Assembly (NCBI RefSeq): GCF_000970855.1
Contig: NZ_KQ034046.1
Coordinates: 117,567 to 181,566, forward strand
Length of the DNA: 64,000 nucleotides
Direction: 5' to 3'
Origin: Lactobacillus helsingborgensis
GTDB lineage: Bacteria; Bacillota; Bacilli; Lactobacillales; Lactobacillaceae
A program made the position numbers and the translations under genes. Below are positions 32,383 through 41,398 of this stretch, piece by piece (within the stretch, counting starts at the first letter, position 1; every line of letters starts with the position of its first letter). Below the pieces are notes generated by a model. That model saw only the letters and a program-made list of their open reading frames with translations, did not search any database and was not told the origin of the DNA.

Positions 32383-33867
32383 CTACTTATTAAGTTTATC
32401 CTCTAACTGTCGTAAATATAGCTTATTTTTGAAAATACCCATTTCTTGTGATTCTTTGAGTTGATACTTAGTAGCTTTACCATTTCCAACTCTATCAATT
32501 ACTTTTTTATTTTCTAGTTCTCTGATAATCTTTCGTGCTTTATAATCACTAAACTTGAAATGAGCTTTGATATTATCAATAGAAAATTGTTGGCAATCTA
32601 CAGCATATTTTATAATGGCTTTTTCAGTTTCAGAAAATCCAACTAAAGTTTTTGAAAGATTTATTTTCCAAATACGAATTGTAGTTGTATCTCTTCCCTT
32701 AATAATATCGGGAATACGTAAGTTGTTTTTATATGCAGATTTGAAGATTCTTGGGCCACCAGAACCTGCTTTCTCTGCTATACCTACTTTCCTAAATAAT
32801 AATGATATAATGCTATTCCTAGCTATTGGATTATTTCCATGAATAAATTCTTCTTTACTTACCCGCATATCACCAGGGTTTGAAAATTCAAAATAGTCGT
32901 CATAGTCATAAATAGCTATTGGACGATCAGAAGAATAATAGGCATGCATTAAGGAGTTGACTAATGCTTCTTTAACTGCAATCATCAAGTCACTGTGGTA
33001 AGACCCACGTGTAAAGTTTCTATCTTGGATGAATTTATCAGGGATTCCTCTTTCAAGCTGTTCAAGAACAAGAGTATAGAAAGAGAAAATATTCATTTCT
33101 GGGAAATTCATATCACCTGATGAGATTCTGGTTACCCACTCTTCTTCTAACACATTCTTTTTTCTATAAAAATCAAGTTGAAATCCAGGAAAACGATCCA
33201 TTATCGCGTTAAGCTTACCAAAAAATAATAAACACCCAGTGGTCAGTTTTTTCTTTTGTTTAGAATCTTTTCTATCAATTCTTATTGCTCCAATGTTAAA
33301 TAAAAAAGTTTCGTAATTTTGATCTTTAAAAGAAGTATCATTAGTATTTTTAATCAGTAGCTCTCGGTATTGATCAATATCTTGGGTATTTAAATCTTTT
33401 ACAGAATAATTTTCTAGTAACTGGTTATCTAGATGAGTATATGAGTTTGCGATCATATATTTCAGTTGTTCTGGTTTTACTTTAAAATCTCCATCGTTTT
33501 CTCTGATGTAGCTATTTTGCAAATTGCCATTTAGATACACTGGCTTTTGATCAAAATTAGCAGCATGTATCTTTATTTTAATTAATTTTTTGTTATCCTC
33601 AATTATATGTACAATGTCCTGCTCATCAATTAATTTACAACTCACTTTATTACTATTGTGCAAAGTGGTAATTAATTCGTTAACTATCTTATCTGGATTA
33701 ATTACGCCTTCAATTTGATAATTAAATTTTTTCTCTTCAGAAATACCTAAAATAACTGTTCCGCCATCAGTATTAGCAAAAGCACTATATGTGCGCCAAA
33801 AATCTTTAGGAAGACAGTTTTTTGCTGTTTTGTATTCAAGGTGTACGTTTTCATTTTCTAAGTTCAT
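32383..33867 (-). CDS. AlbA_2/Schlafen-type regulator with HATPase_c domain and winged helix
   Basis: A 494-residue COG2865-type protein. Residues 8-130 form the AlbA_2 domain (EYKTAKNC...FANTDGGTVILGISE). Residues about 295-395 form a GHKL-type ATPase piece (VKEALVNSLMHAYY, FSNPGDM, GSGGPRIF). The C-terminus has a winged helix (FSDYKARKIIRELENKKVIDRVG, about 440-465). Such proteins are DNA-binding regulators of unclear role, often on islands or with defence genes. It lies alone between two tRNA-Lys genes, with tandem 11-bp repeats at its start. Its ribosome site GAGGAAATTTT overlaps the first repeat. Acquisition by transfer is possible. Confidence 0.85.
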   Translation of the reverse strand: MNLENENVHLEYKTAKNCLPKDFWRTYSAFANTDGGTVILGISEEKKFNYQIEGVINPDKIVNELITTLHNSNKVSCKLIDEQDIVHIIEDNKKLIKIKIHAANFDQKPVYLNGNLQNSYIRENDGDFKVKPEQLKYMIANSYTHLDNQLLENYSVKDLNTQDIDQYRELLIKNTNDTSFKDQNYETFLFNIGAIRIDRKDSKQKKKLTTGCLLFFGKLNAIMDRFPGFQLDFYRKKNVLEEEWVTRISSGDMNFPEMNIFSFYTLVLEQLERGIPDKFIQDRNFTRGSYHSDLMIAVKEALVNSLMHAYYSSDRPIAIYDYDDYFEFSNPGDMRVSKEEFIHGNNPIARNSIISLLFRKVGIAEKAGSGGPRIFKSAYKNNLRIPDIIKGRDTTTIRIWKINLSKTLVGFSETEKAIIKYAVDCQQFSIDNIKAHFKFSDYKARKIIRELENKKVIDRVGNGKATKYQLKESQEMGIFKNKLYLRQLEDKLNK

Positions 33868-33876
33868 AAAATTTCC

Positions 33877-33909
33877 TCAAAAGTAAATCAAAAGTAAATC
33901 AAAAGTAAA
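33877..33909. repeat. Three tandem 11-bp repeats (TCAAAAGTAAA)
   Basis: Exact copies at 33877-33887, 33888-33898 and 33899-33909, plus a fourth at 33974-33984. An 11-bp period puts them on one face of the helix. They begin at the ribosome site of the AlbA-type gene, so they probably are operators for autoregulation. Confidence 0.75.
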
Positions 33910-33994
33910 AAGTTTGATTAGATATTGTTAAATCAACATTTTTGTTAGACAATTAATTTATTAATTGATAAAATCAAAAGTAAATCAACACGAA

Positions 33995-34022
33995 TTGACA
34001 AACAGTAACTATATGGTATAAT
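33995..34022 (+). promoter_or_regulatory. Consensus sigma-A promoter into the palindrome
   Basis: TTGACA (33995-34000), a 16-bp spacer and TATAAT (34017-34022) on the + strand. The -10 box lies inside the left arm of the palindrome; transcription would begin near its centre. No coding sequence follows, so an RNA product or an antisense transcript towards the tRNA is possible. Confidence 0.6.
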
Positions 34023-34060
34023 AGCAACCAAATTTATTTGGTTGCTATTATACCATATAG
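34009..34060. repeat. 52-bp perfect palindrome
   Basis: The arms CTATATGGTATAATAGC... (34009-34033) and its exact complement (34036-34060) are each 25 bp with a two-base centre. Each arm carries a TATAAT box. As RNA it would form a very long stem; as DNA it could be an operator or the end-joined remnant of an element. It lies between the AlbA-type gene and the second tRNA-Lys. Confidence 0.85.
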
Positions 34061-34110
34061 GAAACAAGAAATTAAATAGGCTTTATATTTAGATTTGATA
34101 TCATTTTTGA

Positions 34111-34147
34111 CAAACAAAAAGGAAGCAACCAAGTGATTGCTTCCTTT
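34111..34147 (-). terminator. Terminator after tRNA-Lys (second copy)
   Basis: AAAGGAAGCAA and TTGCTTCCTTT form an 11-bp stem, followed by TTTTTGTTTG on the minus strand, 10 bp beyond the tRNA. Confidence 0.8.
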
Positions 34148-34156
34148 AATAATCAA

Positions 34157-34229
34157 TGGGTGGCCAGGGGTTCGAACCCTGGACCCACGGATTAAGAGTC
34201 CGTTGCTCTGCCAGCTGAGCTAGCCACCC
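34157..34229 (-). tRNA. tRNA-Lys(CUU), second copy
   Basis: Same orientation and anticodon CTT as the copy at 32223. It differs in one D-loop and one T-arm base and has no encoded CCA (the sequence ends in ATTG). Cloverleaf arms are complete. Confidence 0.95.
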
Positions 34230-34318
34230 ATAAGCGTTGTATTAAATAACCAACGAAAACTATTATGCTATTATTTTAAAGGAATTGCAAGTTTTTTTAT
34301 TAAATTTTGATGACTTTT

Positions 34319-34347
34319 TTGGCTAATAAACTAAAAACCAGTATAAT
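34319..34347 (+). promoter_or_regulatory. Promoter of the wal operon
   Basis: TTGGCT (34319-34324), 17-bp spacer, TATAAT (34342-34347), 23 bp before the walR start. Confidence 0.65.
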
Positions 34348-34369
34348 GATAACAAAAGGGGGCTTTTCG

Positions 34370-35086
34370 ATGTCAAAGAAAATTCTCGTTGTTGATGATG
34401 AAAAACCGATTTCTGATATTATTAAATTTAATTTGACCAAAGAGGGTTTTGACGTCGACACTGCTTATGATGGTGAAGAAGCCATCAAGAAGGTTGACGA
34501 ATACAATCCTGACTTAATGATTTTAGACTTGATGCTGCCTAAAAAAGATGGCTTGGATGTAGCACGTGAAGTAAGACAAACACACGATATGCCCATAATT
34601 ATGGTTACGGCTAAAGATACTGAAATTGATAAAGTTCTGGGTTTGGAAATGGGCGCAGATGATTATGTGACCAAGCCTTTTTCTAACCGTGAATTAGTGG
34701 CACGGGTAAAGGCTAATTTGCGTCGGCGCAATATTGTTAAAAAAGATGAGAGTGCTAACGAGGACGCTTCATCCAAGAATATTACCATTGGCAATCTGGT
34801 AATTATGCCAGATGCTTATATTGTTGAAAAAGAAGGTAAAAAGATTGAACTGACTCACCGTGAGTTCGAATTACTTTATTATTTAGCCCAGCACATGGAT
34901 CAGGTGATGACTAGAGAACACCTTTTACAGACGGTTTGGGGTTATGACTACTTCGGTGATGTTAGGACAGTTGATGTTACAGTTCACCGTTTACGTGAAA
35001 AAATTGAAGATAACCCAATTCAACCGCAGATTTTAGTGACTCGTCGCGGTGTTGGCTATTATGTAAAACAGCCTAATGAAGACTAA
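34370..35086 (+). CDS. walR: Essential response regulator WalR
   Basis: A 238-residue OmpR-type response regulator of the WalKR (YycFG) system, which controls cell-wall hydrolases. The receiver domain has D9/D10 and the phospho-acceptor D53 in LMILDLM; the output domain ends [28 protein letters not shown] 34370 lies behind AAAGGGGG; earlier in-frame starts have no site and would add residues foreign to the family. It is first in the conserved walRK-yycHIJ-htrA order. A hairpin between walR and walK could lower kinase expression. Confidence 0.97.
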   Translation: MSKKILVVDDEKPISDIIKFNLTKEGFDVDTAYDGEEAIKKVDEYNPDLMILDLMLPKKDGLDVAREVRQTHDMPIIMVTAKDTEIDKVLGLEMGADDYVTKPFSNRELVARVKANLRRRNIVKKDESANEDASSKNITIGNLVIMPDAYIVEKEGKKIELTHREFELLYYLAQHMDQVMTREHLLQTVWGYDYFGDVRTVDVTVHRLREKIEDNPIQPQILVTRRGVGYYVKQPNED

Positions 35087-35091
35087 TAAAG

Positions 35092-35135
35092 AAAGCCCGC
35101 AATGTTTAATAATGCGTGGTTTTCTTTTTATTTAA
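35092..35135 (+). terminator. Attenuator-like hairpin between walR and walK
   Basis: AAGAAAGCCCGCA pairs with TGCGTGGTTTTCTT around an 11-nt loop, followed by a T-rich stretch. The next promoter is not evident, so partial read-through is likely. Confidence 0.65.
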
Positions 35136-35147
35136 TTTTGCGAAACC

Positions 35148-37001
35148 ATGAAAAAAATCAAAAACAAGTTTAAACACTTAACCATTTCTATTAACACTAC
35201 TTTAGCCATTGTATTTATGGCGACGATTATTGCCACAATTGAAGTAATCGGCGCTTATTTTACGCGTCAATTGGAACAAAACAGTATTGAAAACTTTCAA
35301 TCTTCAATTCAGGTTTTGCCTATTGTGTCGAACCAGCTTTCAAATCAATTGCTAAAAGATAATAAACATACTGATAGCAATTTAAACAGAATAGTAAATG
35401 ATTACAGCAACGGCGTGGGCACGATTAGCGAAATCATCGTTGTAGATAATAAGGATATTATTCGTGCAGTTTCAAATTTAAATGATAAAAACCGCATTGG
35501 TCAGCGCGTTAACAATACTATGGTTAAACAAGTCACTTCAACTGGCAGACAGGCAACTAAAGTTGTTAATGACCGCGGGGACTATATGATTCAAGTCACA
35601 CCTCTTAGTGCCGGCAACGGTTCTGCTAATACCGTTGGCGCCATCTATGTGCGCGCGTCAATGCAAGGGGTTTTTAACGATTTGCGTAACATTTCGTTGA
35701 TGTTTTTGGTTACTTCGTTGATTGCGGCGGTAATGGGAGCGATTTTGTCCTTAGTTGTTTCCCATGCTATTACTAAGCCGATTGAAGAAATGCAAAGTCA
35801 GGCACTTAATATCGCCGATGGCGATTATTCAAGTCAGGTAAAAATCTATTCAAACGATGAGTTGGGCCAACTAGGACAAGCCTTTAATACCCTATCAGTT
35901 AGAATTGAACGTTCTCAAGAAGAATCTGAAAGTGAACAACGCAGGTTGGACAGCGTTTTATCGCATATGAGTGACGGCGTCCTGGCTACTGACAGGCACG
36001 GCAACGTTAATGTTGTTAATCAAATGGCGCTTAACTTCTTAAACACTACCGACGATGAAATTATTAACAAGCCAATCGCTAGTGTATTAGGGTTAGAAGA
36101 ATCGTCGCAAGACTTAATTGGCAGTCAAAAAGGGATAGTTATTACTATCAATAAGGGCACGCGCGATGAAGTGATTTTACATGCCAGCTTTTCTCTGATT
36201 AAGCGGGTTACCGGCTTTGTGTCCGGTAGCGTTTGCGTATTGCATGATATTACTGAGCAGCAAAAAAATGAAAATTCACAAAAGCAATTCGTTTCTAATG
36301 TTTCCCATGAATTGCGTACCCCACTGACAAGTTTGCATGCGTATATTGAAACTTTAAATGAAGGTGCTTGGAAAGATCCTAAGATTGCCCCTAAGTTTTT
36401 GCAGGTGACGCAAGAAGAAACAGAGCGCATGATTAGAATGATTAGTGAACTGCTTAGTCTGTCACGAATGGATAGAGGAGTTTCAAAAGTTGATTTGGAA
36501 TGGGTTAACTTTAATGATTTTGTCGCTCATATCTTGGATCGCTTTGATATGATTGTAAAAACCGATAAGGCAGAAAATAAAAAATATACGATTGAGCGGC
36601 ACATTGGCAAACAGGCATTATGGGTAGAAATCGACACGGACAAGTTTGCCCAGGTAATTGATAACATAATGAATAATGCAATTAAATATTCACCTGATGG
36701 GGGTAAAATTACGGTTAAATTACATTCTGAACAAAACCGAATTGTGCTTAGCATAGCTGATCAGGGGTTAGGTATTCCGCGTGAAGACCTTAATAAAATT
36801 TTTGACCGCTTTTACCGCGTTGATAAGGCTCGCTCTCGGGCTCAAGGCGGTACGGGATTGGGTCTTGCAATTGCCAAAGAAATTGTGGAAGAACATCATG
36901 GTCATATTTGGGCTAACAGTAGTGAGGGCAAAGGGTCAACTTTCTATATTTCACTGCCGTATGAGCCAATGAGTGAAGGAGATGATTGGGATGAAGTCTA
37001 A
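35148..37001 (+). CDS. walK: Sensor histidine kinase WalK
   Basis: A 617-residue membrane kinase. A first transmembrane helix (17-39), an extracytoplasmic dCache-like sensor (40-180), a second helix (about 182-205), HAMP, PAS (about 265-370), the HisKA box SHELRTPLTSL with H387, and HATPase with NAIKYSPDGG and GTGLGLAIAKEI. It phosphorylates WalR in response to wall status. The translation start ATG 35148 has a weak ribosome site. Its last codons overlap the start of yycH by 11 bp, showing coupling. Confidence 0.97.
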   Translation: MKKIKNKFKHLTISINTTLAIVFMATIIATIEVIGAYFTRQLEQNSIENFQSSIQVLPIVSNQLSNQLLKDNKHTDSNLNRIVNDYSNGVGTISEIIVVDNKDIIRAVSNLNDKNRIGQRVNNTMVKQVTSTGRQATKVVNDRGDYMIQVTPLSAGNGSANTVGAIYVRASMQGVFNDLRNISLMFLVTSLIAAVMGAILSLVVSHAITKPIEEMQSQALNIADGDYSSQVKIYSNDELGQLGQAFNTLSVRIERSQEESESEQRRLDSVLSHMSDGVLATDRHGNVNVVNQMALNFLNTTDDEIINKPIASVLGLEESSQDLIGSQKGIVITINKGTRDEVILHASFSLIKRVTGFVSGSVCVLHDITEQQKNENSQKQFVSNVSHELRTPLTSLHAYIETLNEGAWKDPKIAPKFLQVTQEETERMIRMISELLSLSRMDRGVSKVDLEWVNFNDFVAHILDRFDMIVKTDKAENKKYTIERHIGKQALWVEIDTDKFAQVIDNIMNNAIKYSPDGGKITVKLHSEQNRIVLSIADQGLGIPREDLNKIFDRFYRVDKARSRAQGGTGLGLAIAKEIVEEHHGHIWANSSEGKGSTFYISLPYEPMSEGDDWDEV

Positions 37002-38325
37002 ATTTAAACTCGGTGACGCTTTACTTTTAATAGGAACGTTAGCAGTTTTTATTCTTTCAATCGTTCTCTGGATTTTCATCATGACTAATGACCAGTATTT
37101 TCATCACATTAGTCAACCAAGTAGAGTGACTGAGCAAGCCAAAAACCGGCGGGGACGCATTGCTTCTAATCTTTATATTCCTACCAACTCTTATGGCTTT
37201 AGAGATGGTCAACTCTACCGTTTGTATGATTCTAAGAAAAATCTGCCGCTAGAATTTATTAAAGAAATGAAGGGCGTTAAGTTTCGCAGTATTAGAAAAA
37301 GCAGTACGGGTAAAAAAGAATATGAAGAAATGCTGCATGATGAAGATTGTGTTCAGCTCAGTTTTCCTAAAGAGGTCAGCGTCAATCTGTTCACTAAGAA
37401 AAAAGTTAGAGAAAACGATGAAAGATTTAGACGTATTTTTGTCACCAGTAGCGACGATTACCTTTATTTAGGCAACGATAAGACCAATACTATTTACCGC
37501 GTTAACTTGATTAAAGCCGACTTTACCAAATTACGTGACTATGCCGGCAGAGCTCGGGGCAAAATTCCGGTTGAATTCGTCCGGCTTAAAAATTGTTATG
37601 AAGTCTTTTTTACTAAACAAGACCATTGGCGCATCTACAGCTACCTGACAAATACGCAAACCGATTCTTATTTTGTTTCCCGATTATTAGGTACTACTAG
37701 TGTGACTACCCGTTCTAATAAAAAAGGCTGGACCACGTATTCTCTCAACTACTATACAAATTTACGTGTTCCTAAAGCCAAGAGTGATAGGCATGATTTT
37801 CATTATACCCGCTTTGAAAAGCAGAAGGATTTGTCACTTAATGAACGTTTGTTAGAAAGTGTTGATTTTGTTCATAAACTGGGTTTAAGTGAGCAGGATC
37901 TGCGGTATTTTGATACGATTAATGACTCTATGAGTTATGTGAACTATATCGAAGGAATACCTGTTTTCTGGGATGAAAGCAGTCCCCAAGTCACTACTAC
38001 CTTTACCGGCGACGCAGTTAAAGTTGACTTTAACAATACCGATTTGCAAATTCCCATACCTTTTGACGGGCAGACCAAGACTTTGCCTACTAGTGCAGCA
38101 GTGATGCAGAAACTCTTGAATGCTGGTATGAAAGAAACAGAGATCCAGCGTATTATTGTCGCGTTTCGGGTGGAAAAGGATAACTCTCATGATCATCTGG
38201 TTAACCTCATCCCCGGCTATTACATAAAAGCTTATGACCAATGGAAAAGTTTAGCCGCTTGGGAAAAAGAAGATTTTTCCGGCTTAAATAAATATAATGA
38301 AACATTGCCGAAAGAAGGAAAATAA
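36991..38325 (+). CDS. yycH: WalK regulator YycH
   Basis: A 444-residue membrane-anchored protein with one N-terminal helix (about 10-28) and a large extracytoplasmic part. With YycI it modulates WalK from outside. ATG 36991 follows GAAGGAGATGATT and overlaps walK by 11 bp. Sequence conservation is low as usual; assignment rests on position, size and topology. It precedes yycI by one base. Confidence 0.92.
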   Translation: MKSKFKLGDALLLIGTLAVFILSIVLWIFIMTNDQYFHHISQPSRVTEQAKNRRGRIASNLYIPTNSYGFRDGQLYRLYDSKKNLPLEFIKEMKGVKFRSIRKSSTGKKEYEEMLHDEDCVQLSFPKEVSVNLFTKKKVRENDERFRRIFVTSSDDYLYLGNDKTNTIYRVNLIKADFTKLRDYAGRARGKIPVEFVRLKNCYEVFFTKQDHWRIYSYLTNTQTDSYFVSRLLGTTSVTTRSNKKGWTTYSLNYYTNLRVPKAKSDRHDFHYTRFEKQKDLSLNERLLESVDFVHKLGLSEQDLRYFDTINDSMSYVNYIEGIPVFWDESSPQVTTTFTGDAVKVDFNNTDLQIPIPFDGQTKTLPTSAAVMQKLLNAGMKETEIQRIIVAFRVEKDNSHDHLVNLIPGYYIKAYDQWKSLAAWEKEDFSGLNKYNETLPKEGK

Positions 38326-38326
38326 G

Positions 38327-39154
38327 ATGGACCGAAAAAGAATAGAATGGTTATTTTTCATTATCTTTCTCTTAATTGATATTTATTTAGGCATTGAGAT
38401 ATGGCGCTCACCTATTAATTTAAGCAGTACCCCGGGAACAACGGCAACCAGTATTCGGGCTGAAATGCGAGCTGATGGCATTGACGTTCCTTTACACATC
38501 TCGCGCAAACAGCAGTCTGGCTACTATTTAGCTGTTAAAAACCGTGATTATCTTTCTCGCAAAAGCAGCGGTTTAACCCAAGTAACAACGCATTATTCCA
38601 AAAGCGATAATTCGTTAACCGGAACGCCCAAGTCTATGATTTTGCTTAATGGCAACCGTAAAAAAATCATGCAGCAGTTGGAAGAATTTAAGAATGAACC
38701 TGCCAATGTTCCTTATGGTAAAGAATTTAAGTTTGAGCCCAGCATGTCAGGAGATAATACGTATTGTTATGTGCAAAACACTGATTATGGGCGGATTTAT
38801 GACAGTGACGCGCAGTTAACAATTAATGTGCGCAATGGCCAGATTATTAATTATACTATTTCTTATATGGGACCAATAAAAGCGGTGCGTGAACCGCAAT
38901 TGATTATTAGTGCTTGGCACGCTGTTAAGGCAATGTATACTGATAGAGAAATTGTTAACAATTCCAGAGTTATGCAAGTTAGTTTGGGATATTCCAAGTT
39001 AACCGATGTTCGCGGCAGTACGATCTTGCTGCCAACTTGGCTAATTCAAGTTGAGAATAAAACCACTAAAAATATTACCGTCAAAAGAGTTAATGCATTT
39101 ACAGCACAAATTTTGCAAGGTAGCTCTTATAATGTTAATGTACAGAAAAATTAG
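38327..39154 (+). CDS. yycI: WalK regulator YycI
   Basis: A 275-residue protein with an N-terminal anchor (WLFFIIFLLIDIYLGIEIW) and an extracytoplasmic YycI domain (SMSGDNTYCYVQ segment, ISYMGPIK). It pairs with YycH to control WalK. ATG 38327 is chosen behind AAGGAAAATAAG; an upstream start would lie in yycH. It is the fourth gene of the wal operon. Confidence 0.92.
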   Translation: MDRKRIEWLFFIIFLLIDIYLGIEIWRSPINLSSTPGTTATSIRAEMRADGIDVPLHISRKQQSGYYLAVKNRDYLSRKSSGLTQVTTHYSKSDNSLTGTPKSMILLNGNRKKIMQQLEEFKNEPANVPYGKEFKFEPSMSGDNTYCYVQNTDYGRIYDSDAQLTINVRNGQIINYTISYMGPIKAVREPQLIISAWHAVKAMYTDREIVNNSRVMQVSLGYSKLTDVRGSTILLPTWLIQVENKTTKNITVKRVNAFTAQILQGSSYNVNVQKN

Positions 39155-39168
39155 AAAGGGAAAACACA

Positions 39169-39966
39169 GTGCAGGTTTCTGTTTTAGCTAGTGGTTCGAC
39201 TGGCAATACCAGTTTAATTGAAACCGACCAGCATAAAATTTTAATGGACGCTGGTTTATCCGGTAAAAAAATAAAGTCTTTGTTAGCAGAAGTTGGTGTT
39301 GATATTAATGATATTGACATGGTCTTTTTAAGCCACGATCATTCAGACCATAGCAAGGGACTAGGTGTTTTAATGCGGCGCTATCCCCAAATTGCCGCAT
39401 TTGCCAACAGCGGCACATGGGAATATTTAACCGAAACTCAAAAAATTGGGCAAATACCAGTTGAACAAATCAACGTGATTGAACCGGGACAGACTAAAAC
39501 GTTTGGCGATTTAGACGTTACGGCTTTTGCTACAAGTCATGATGCCGCCGAACCGCAATATTATGTTTTTACTAGTGGCGGCAAGCGTATGGCTTTTTTG
39601 ACAGATACAGGTTACGTTTCAGGTAAAGTAAAAGGCGTCATTAGCGATGCTGATGCTTATTTAATGGAATTTAATTATGATGACATGATGCTGCGTAACG
39701 GCCCGTATTCATGGGGCTTAAAGCAGCGAATACTGTCGGATGTAGGACATTTGTCAAACGAGGACGCGGGTCAAGCGTTGCTAGATGTAGTAACAAGTAG
39801 GACAGAGCATATTTTTTTAGCACATAGAAGTCAGCATAATAATACGGCTAAATTAGCTTATGATGCTGCTAAAAAGATCATGGTTAACGGCGATGCTAAC
39901 TTACCCAGTGATGTTAAAATTGTTCTGACTGATCCGGTTCAACCAACTAATTTAGTACAAATTTAA
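39169..39966 (+). CDS. yycJ: Metallo-beta-lactamase-fold exonuclease YycJ (WalJ)
   Basis: A 265-residue soluble metallo-beta-lactamase-fold protein with the metal motif SHDHSDHSKG (about 56-65), a further Asp in LTDTGY and His in LAHRSQHN. In Bacillus it is linked to DNA mismatch repair/exonuclease activity and cell-wall control. It begins with GTG behind GAAAGGGAAAA and is the fifth wal operon gene. Confidence 0.93.
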   Translation: MQVSVLASGSTGNTSLIETDQHKILMDAGLSGKKIKSLLAEVGVDINDIDMVFLSHDHSDHSKGLGVLMRRYPQIAAFANSGTWEYLTETQKIGQIPVEQINVIEPGQTKTFGDLDVTAFATSHDAAEPQYYVFTSGGKRMAFLTDTGYVSGKVKGVISDADAYLMEFNYDDMMLRNGPYSWGLKQRILSDVGHLSNEDAGQALLDVVTSRTEHIFLAHRSQHNNTAKLAYDAAKKIMVNGDANLPSDVKIVLTDPVQPTNLVQI

Positions 39967-40031
39967 GAAAACTTTTTATCTTTTTTCAAGATTTGTTAGT
40001 ATAGTAAACAAAGATGTGTAAAGGAGACTGA

Positions 40032-41240
40032 ATGATGTATAATCAAAACTCTGGTCATCAGCAGCATGGCATTGTTAAGACTGTTATTATTGGCTTAGTA
40101 GCAGGACTAATTGGTGGTGGCGCCTCGTATGTGGCCCTCGATCAAATAAATAATGCAAATATGAACAACAATGCGCAAACCAGTATTAGTTCAAGCAGCG
40201 CGAAGACTTCCAAAAATAGTGCCAAAACCAGTGGCACAATGACACCTGCTTATAATGACGTCAAGGGTGCAGTAGTATCCGTAATTAATATGAAAAGACA
40301 GTCAAACAGCAATAACTCTTTGTTTGATATCTTCGGTGATGACGACAATGACAATAAGAGTAAAGGAAAGCTGCAGACTTATAGTGAAGGTTCTGGAGTA
40401 ATTTACCAGAAAGCTGGCAATAAAGGCTATATCGTCACTAATAATCACGTGGTTTCAGGTAGCGATAAAATACAAGTGATGCTTTCTAATGGTAAAACTG
40501 TCAACGCCCGCATCATTGGTACGGATGCAACAACAGACCTGGCAGTTCTTTCAATAGACAGCAGCTATGTTACTCAGACAGCCGAATTTGGCGATTCTAA
40601 GAGCTTACAAGCCGGTCAAACCGTAATTGCGGTTGGTTCCCCTCTTGGTAGCGAATATGCCTCTACGGTTACCCAGGGGATTATTTCAGCTCCTGCACGT
40701 ACCATTACAACTTCATCTGCTAACCAGCAAACTGTTATTCAAACTGATGCAGCTATTAACCCGGGTAATTCGGGTGGTGCATTAGTCAATTCTGCCGGAC
40801 AAGTTATTGGGATTAATTCAATGAAACTTTCTCAATCAAGTGATGGTACATCAGTTGAGGGTATGGGCTTTGCGATTCCTTCAAATGAGGTAGTCACAAT
40901 TGTTAACCAGCTGGTTAAGAAGGGTAAAATCGTTCGTCCACAGCTGGGAGTTAAGGTCATAGCTTTGCAGGGCATTCCGTCCAGCTACAGAAAACACCTT
41001 AATATCAAGTCTAACCTCAAGAATGGTATTTATGTTGATTCGGTTACCAAGCACAGCGCAGCTGCAACAGCGGGAATTAAAGCGGGTGACGTAATAATTA
41101 AAGTTGACAACAAGGCTGTCTCTGATGTTGCTTCGTTACACAGCATTTTGTATAATCACAAAGTCGGAGATAGAGTGACTTTAACCGTTAACAGAAACGG
41201 CAAAGAAATTAATTTACAAGTAAAATTACAATCGGATTAG
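40032..41240 (+). CDS. htrA: Serine protease HtrA (DegP-like)
   Basis: A 402-residue surface protease for misfolded secreted proteins. An N-terminal membrane anchor (about 14-34), a Ser/Lys/Asn-rich linker, a trypsin-like domain with triad H139 (TNNHVV), D169 (TDLAVL) and S247 (GNSGGAL), and one PDZ domain (about 305-398). Start ATG 40032 or 40035 follows AAAGGAGACTG. It follows yycJ, as in other lactobacilli and streptococci. Confidence 0.97.
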   Translation: MMYNQNSGHQQHGIVKTVIIGLVAGLIGGGASYVALDQINNANMNNNAQTSISSSSAKTSKNSAKTSGTMTPAYNDVKGAVVSVINMKRQSNSNNSLFDIFGDDDNDNKSKGKLQTYSEGSGVIYQKAGNKGYIVTNNHVVSGSDKIQVMLSNGKTVNARIIGTDATTDLAVLSIDSSYVTQTAEFGDSKSLQAGQTVIAVGSPLGSEYASTVTQGIISAPARTITTSSANQQTVIQTDAAINPGNSGGALVNSAGQVIGINSMKLSQSSDGTSVEGMGFAIPSNEVVTIVNQLVKKGKIVRPQLGVKVIALQGIPSSYRKHLNIKSNLKNGIYVDSVTKHSAAATAGIKAGDVIIKVDNKAVSDVASLHSILYNHKVGDRVTLTVNRNGKEINLQVKLQSD

Positions 41241-41267
41241 CTGAATTAATATTCTAAAAATAAGCTA

Positions 41268-41314
41268 AAAAAAGGCTATACTATGCGATTTAAAACATAA
41301 GTATAGCCTTTTTG
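41268..41314 (+). terminator. Terminator after htrA
   Basis: AAAAGGCTATACT pairs with AGTATAGCCTTTTT; T run follows. Confidence 0.85.
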
Positions 41315-41398
41315 TTAATAAAATTAGTGGGAAACAAAATAAGGTTCGTATTTTAAGTCTGTCAAGTAAAAAACTAGTAGTCAACCTTTGTTGAAAAC

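Noticed and set aside
33877-33984. 11-bp repeats as a CRISPR or plasmid iteron array
   Set aside because: Units are contiguous, without spacers, and no Cas or replication gene is near; an operator role fits better.
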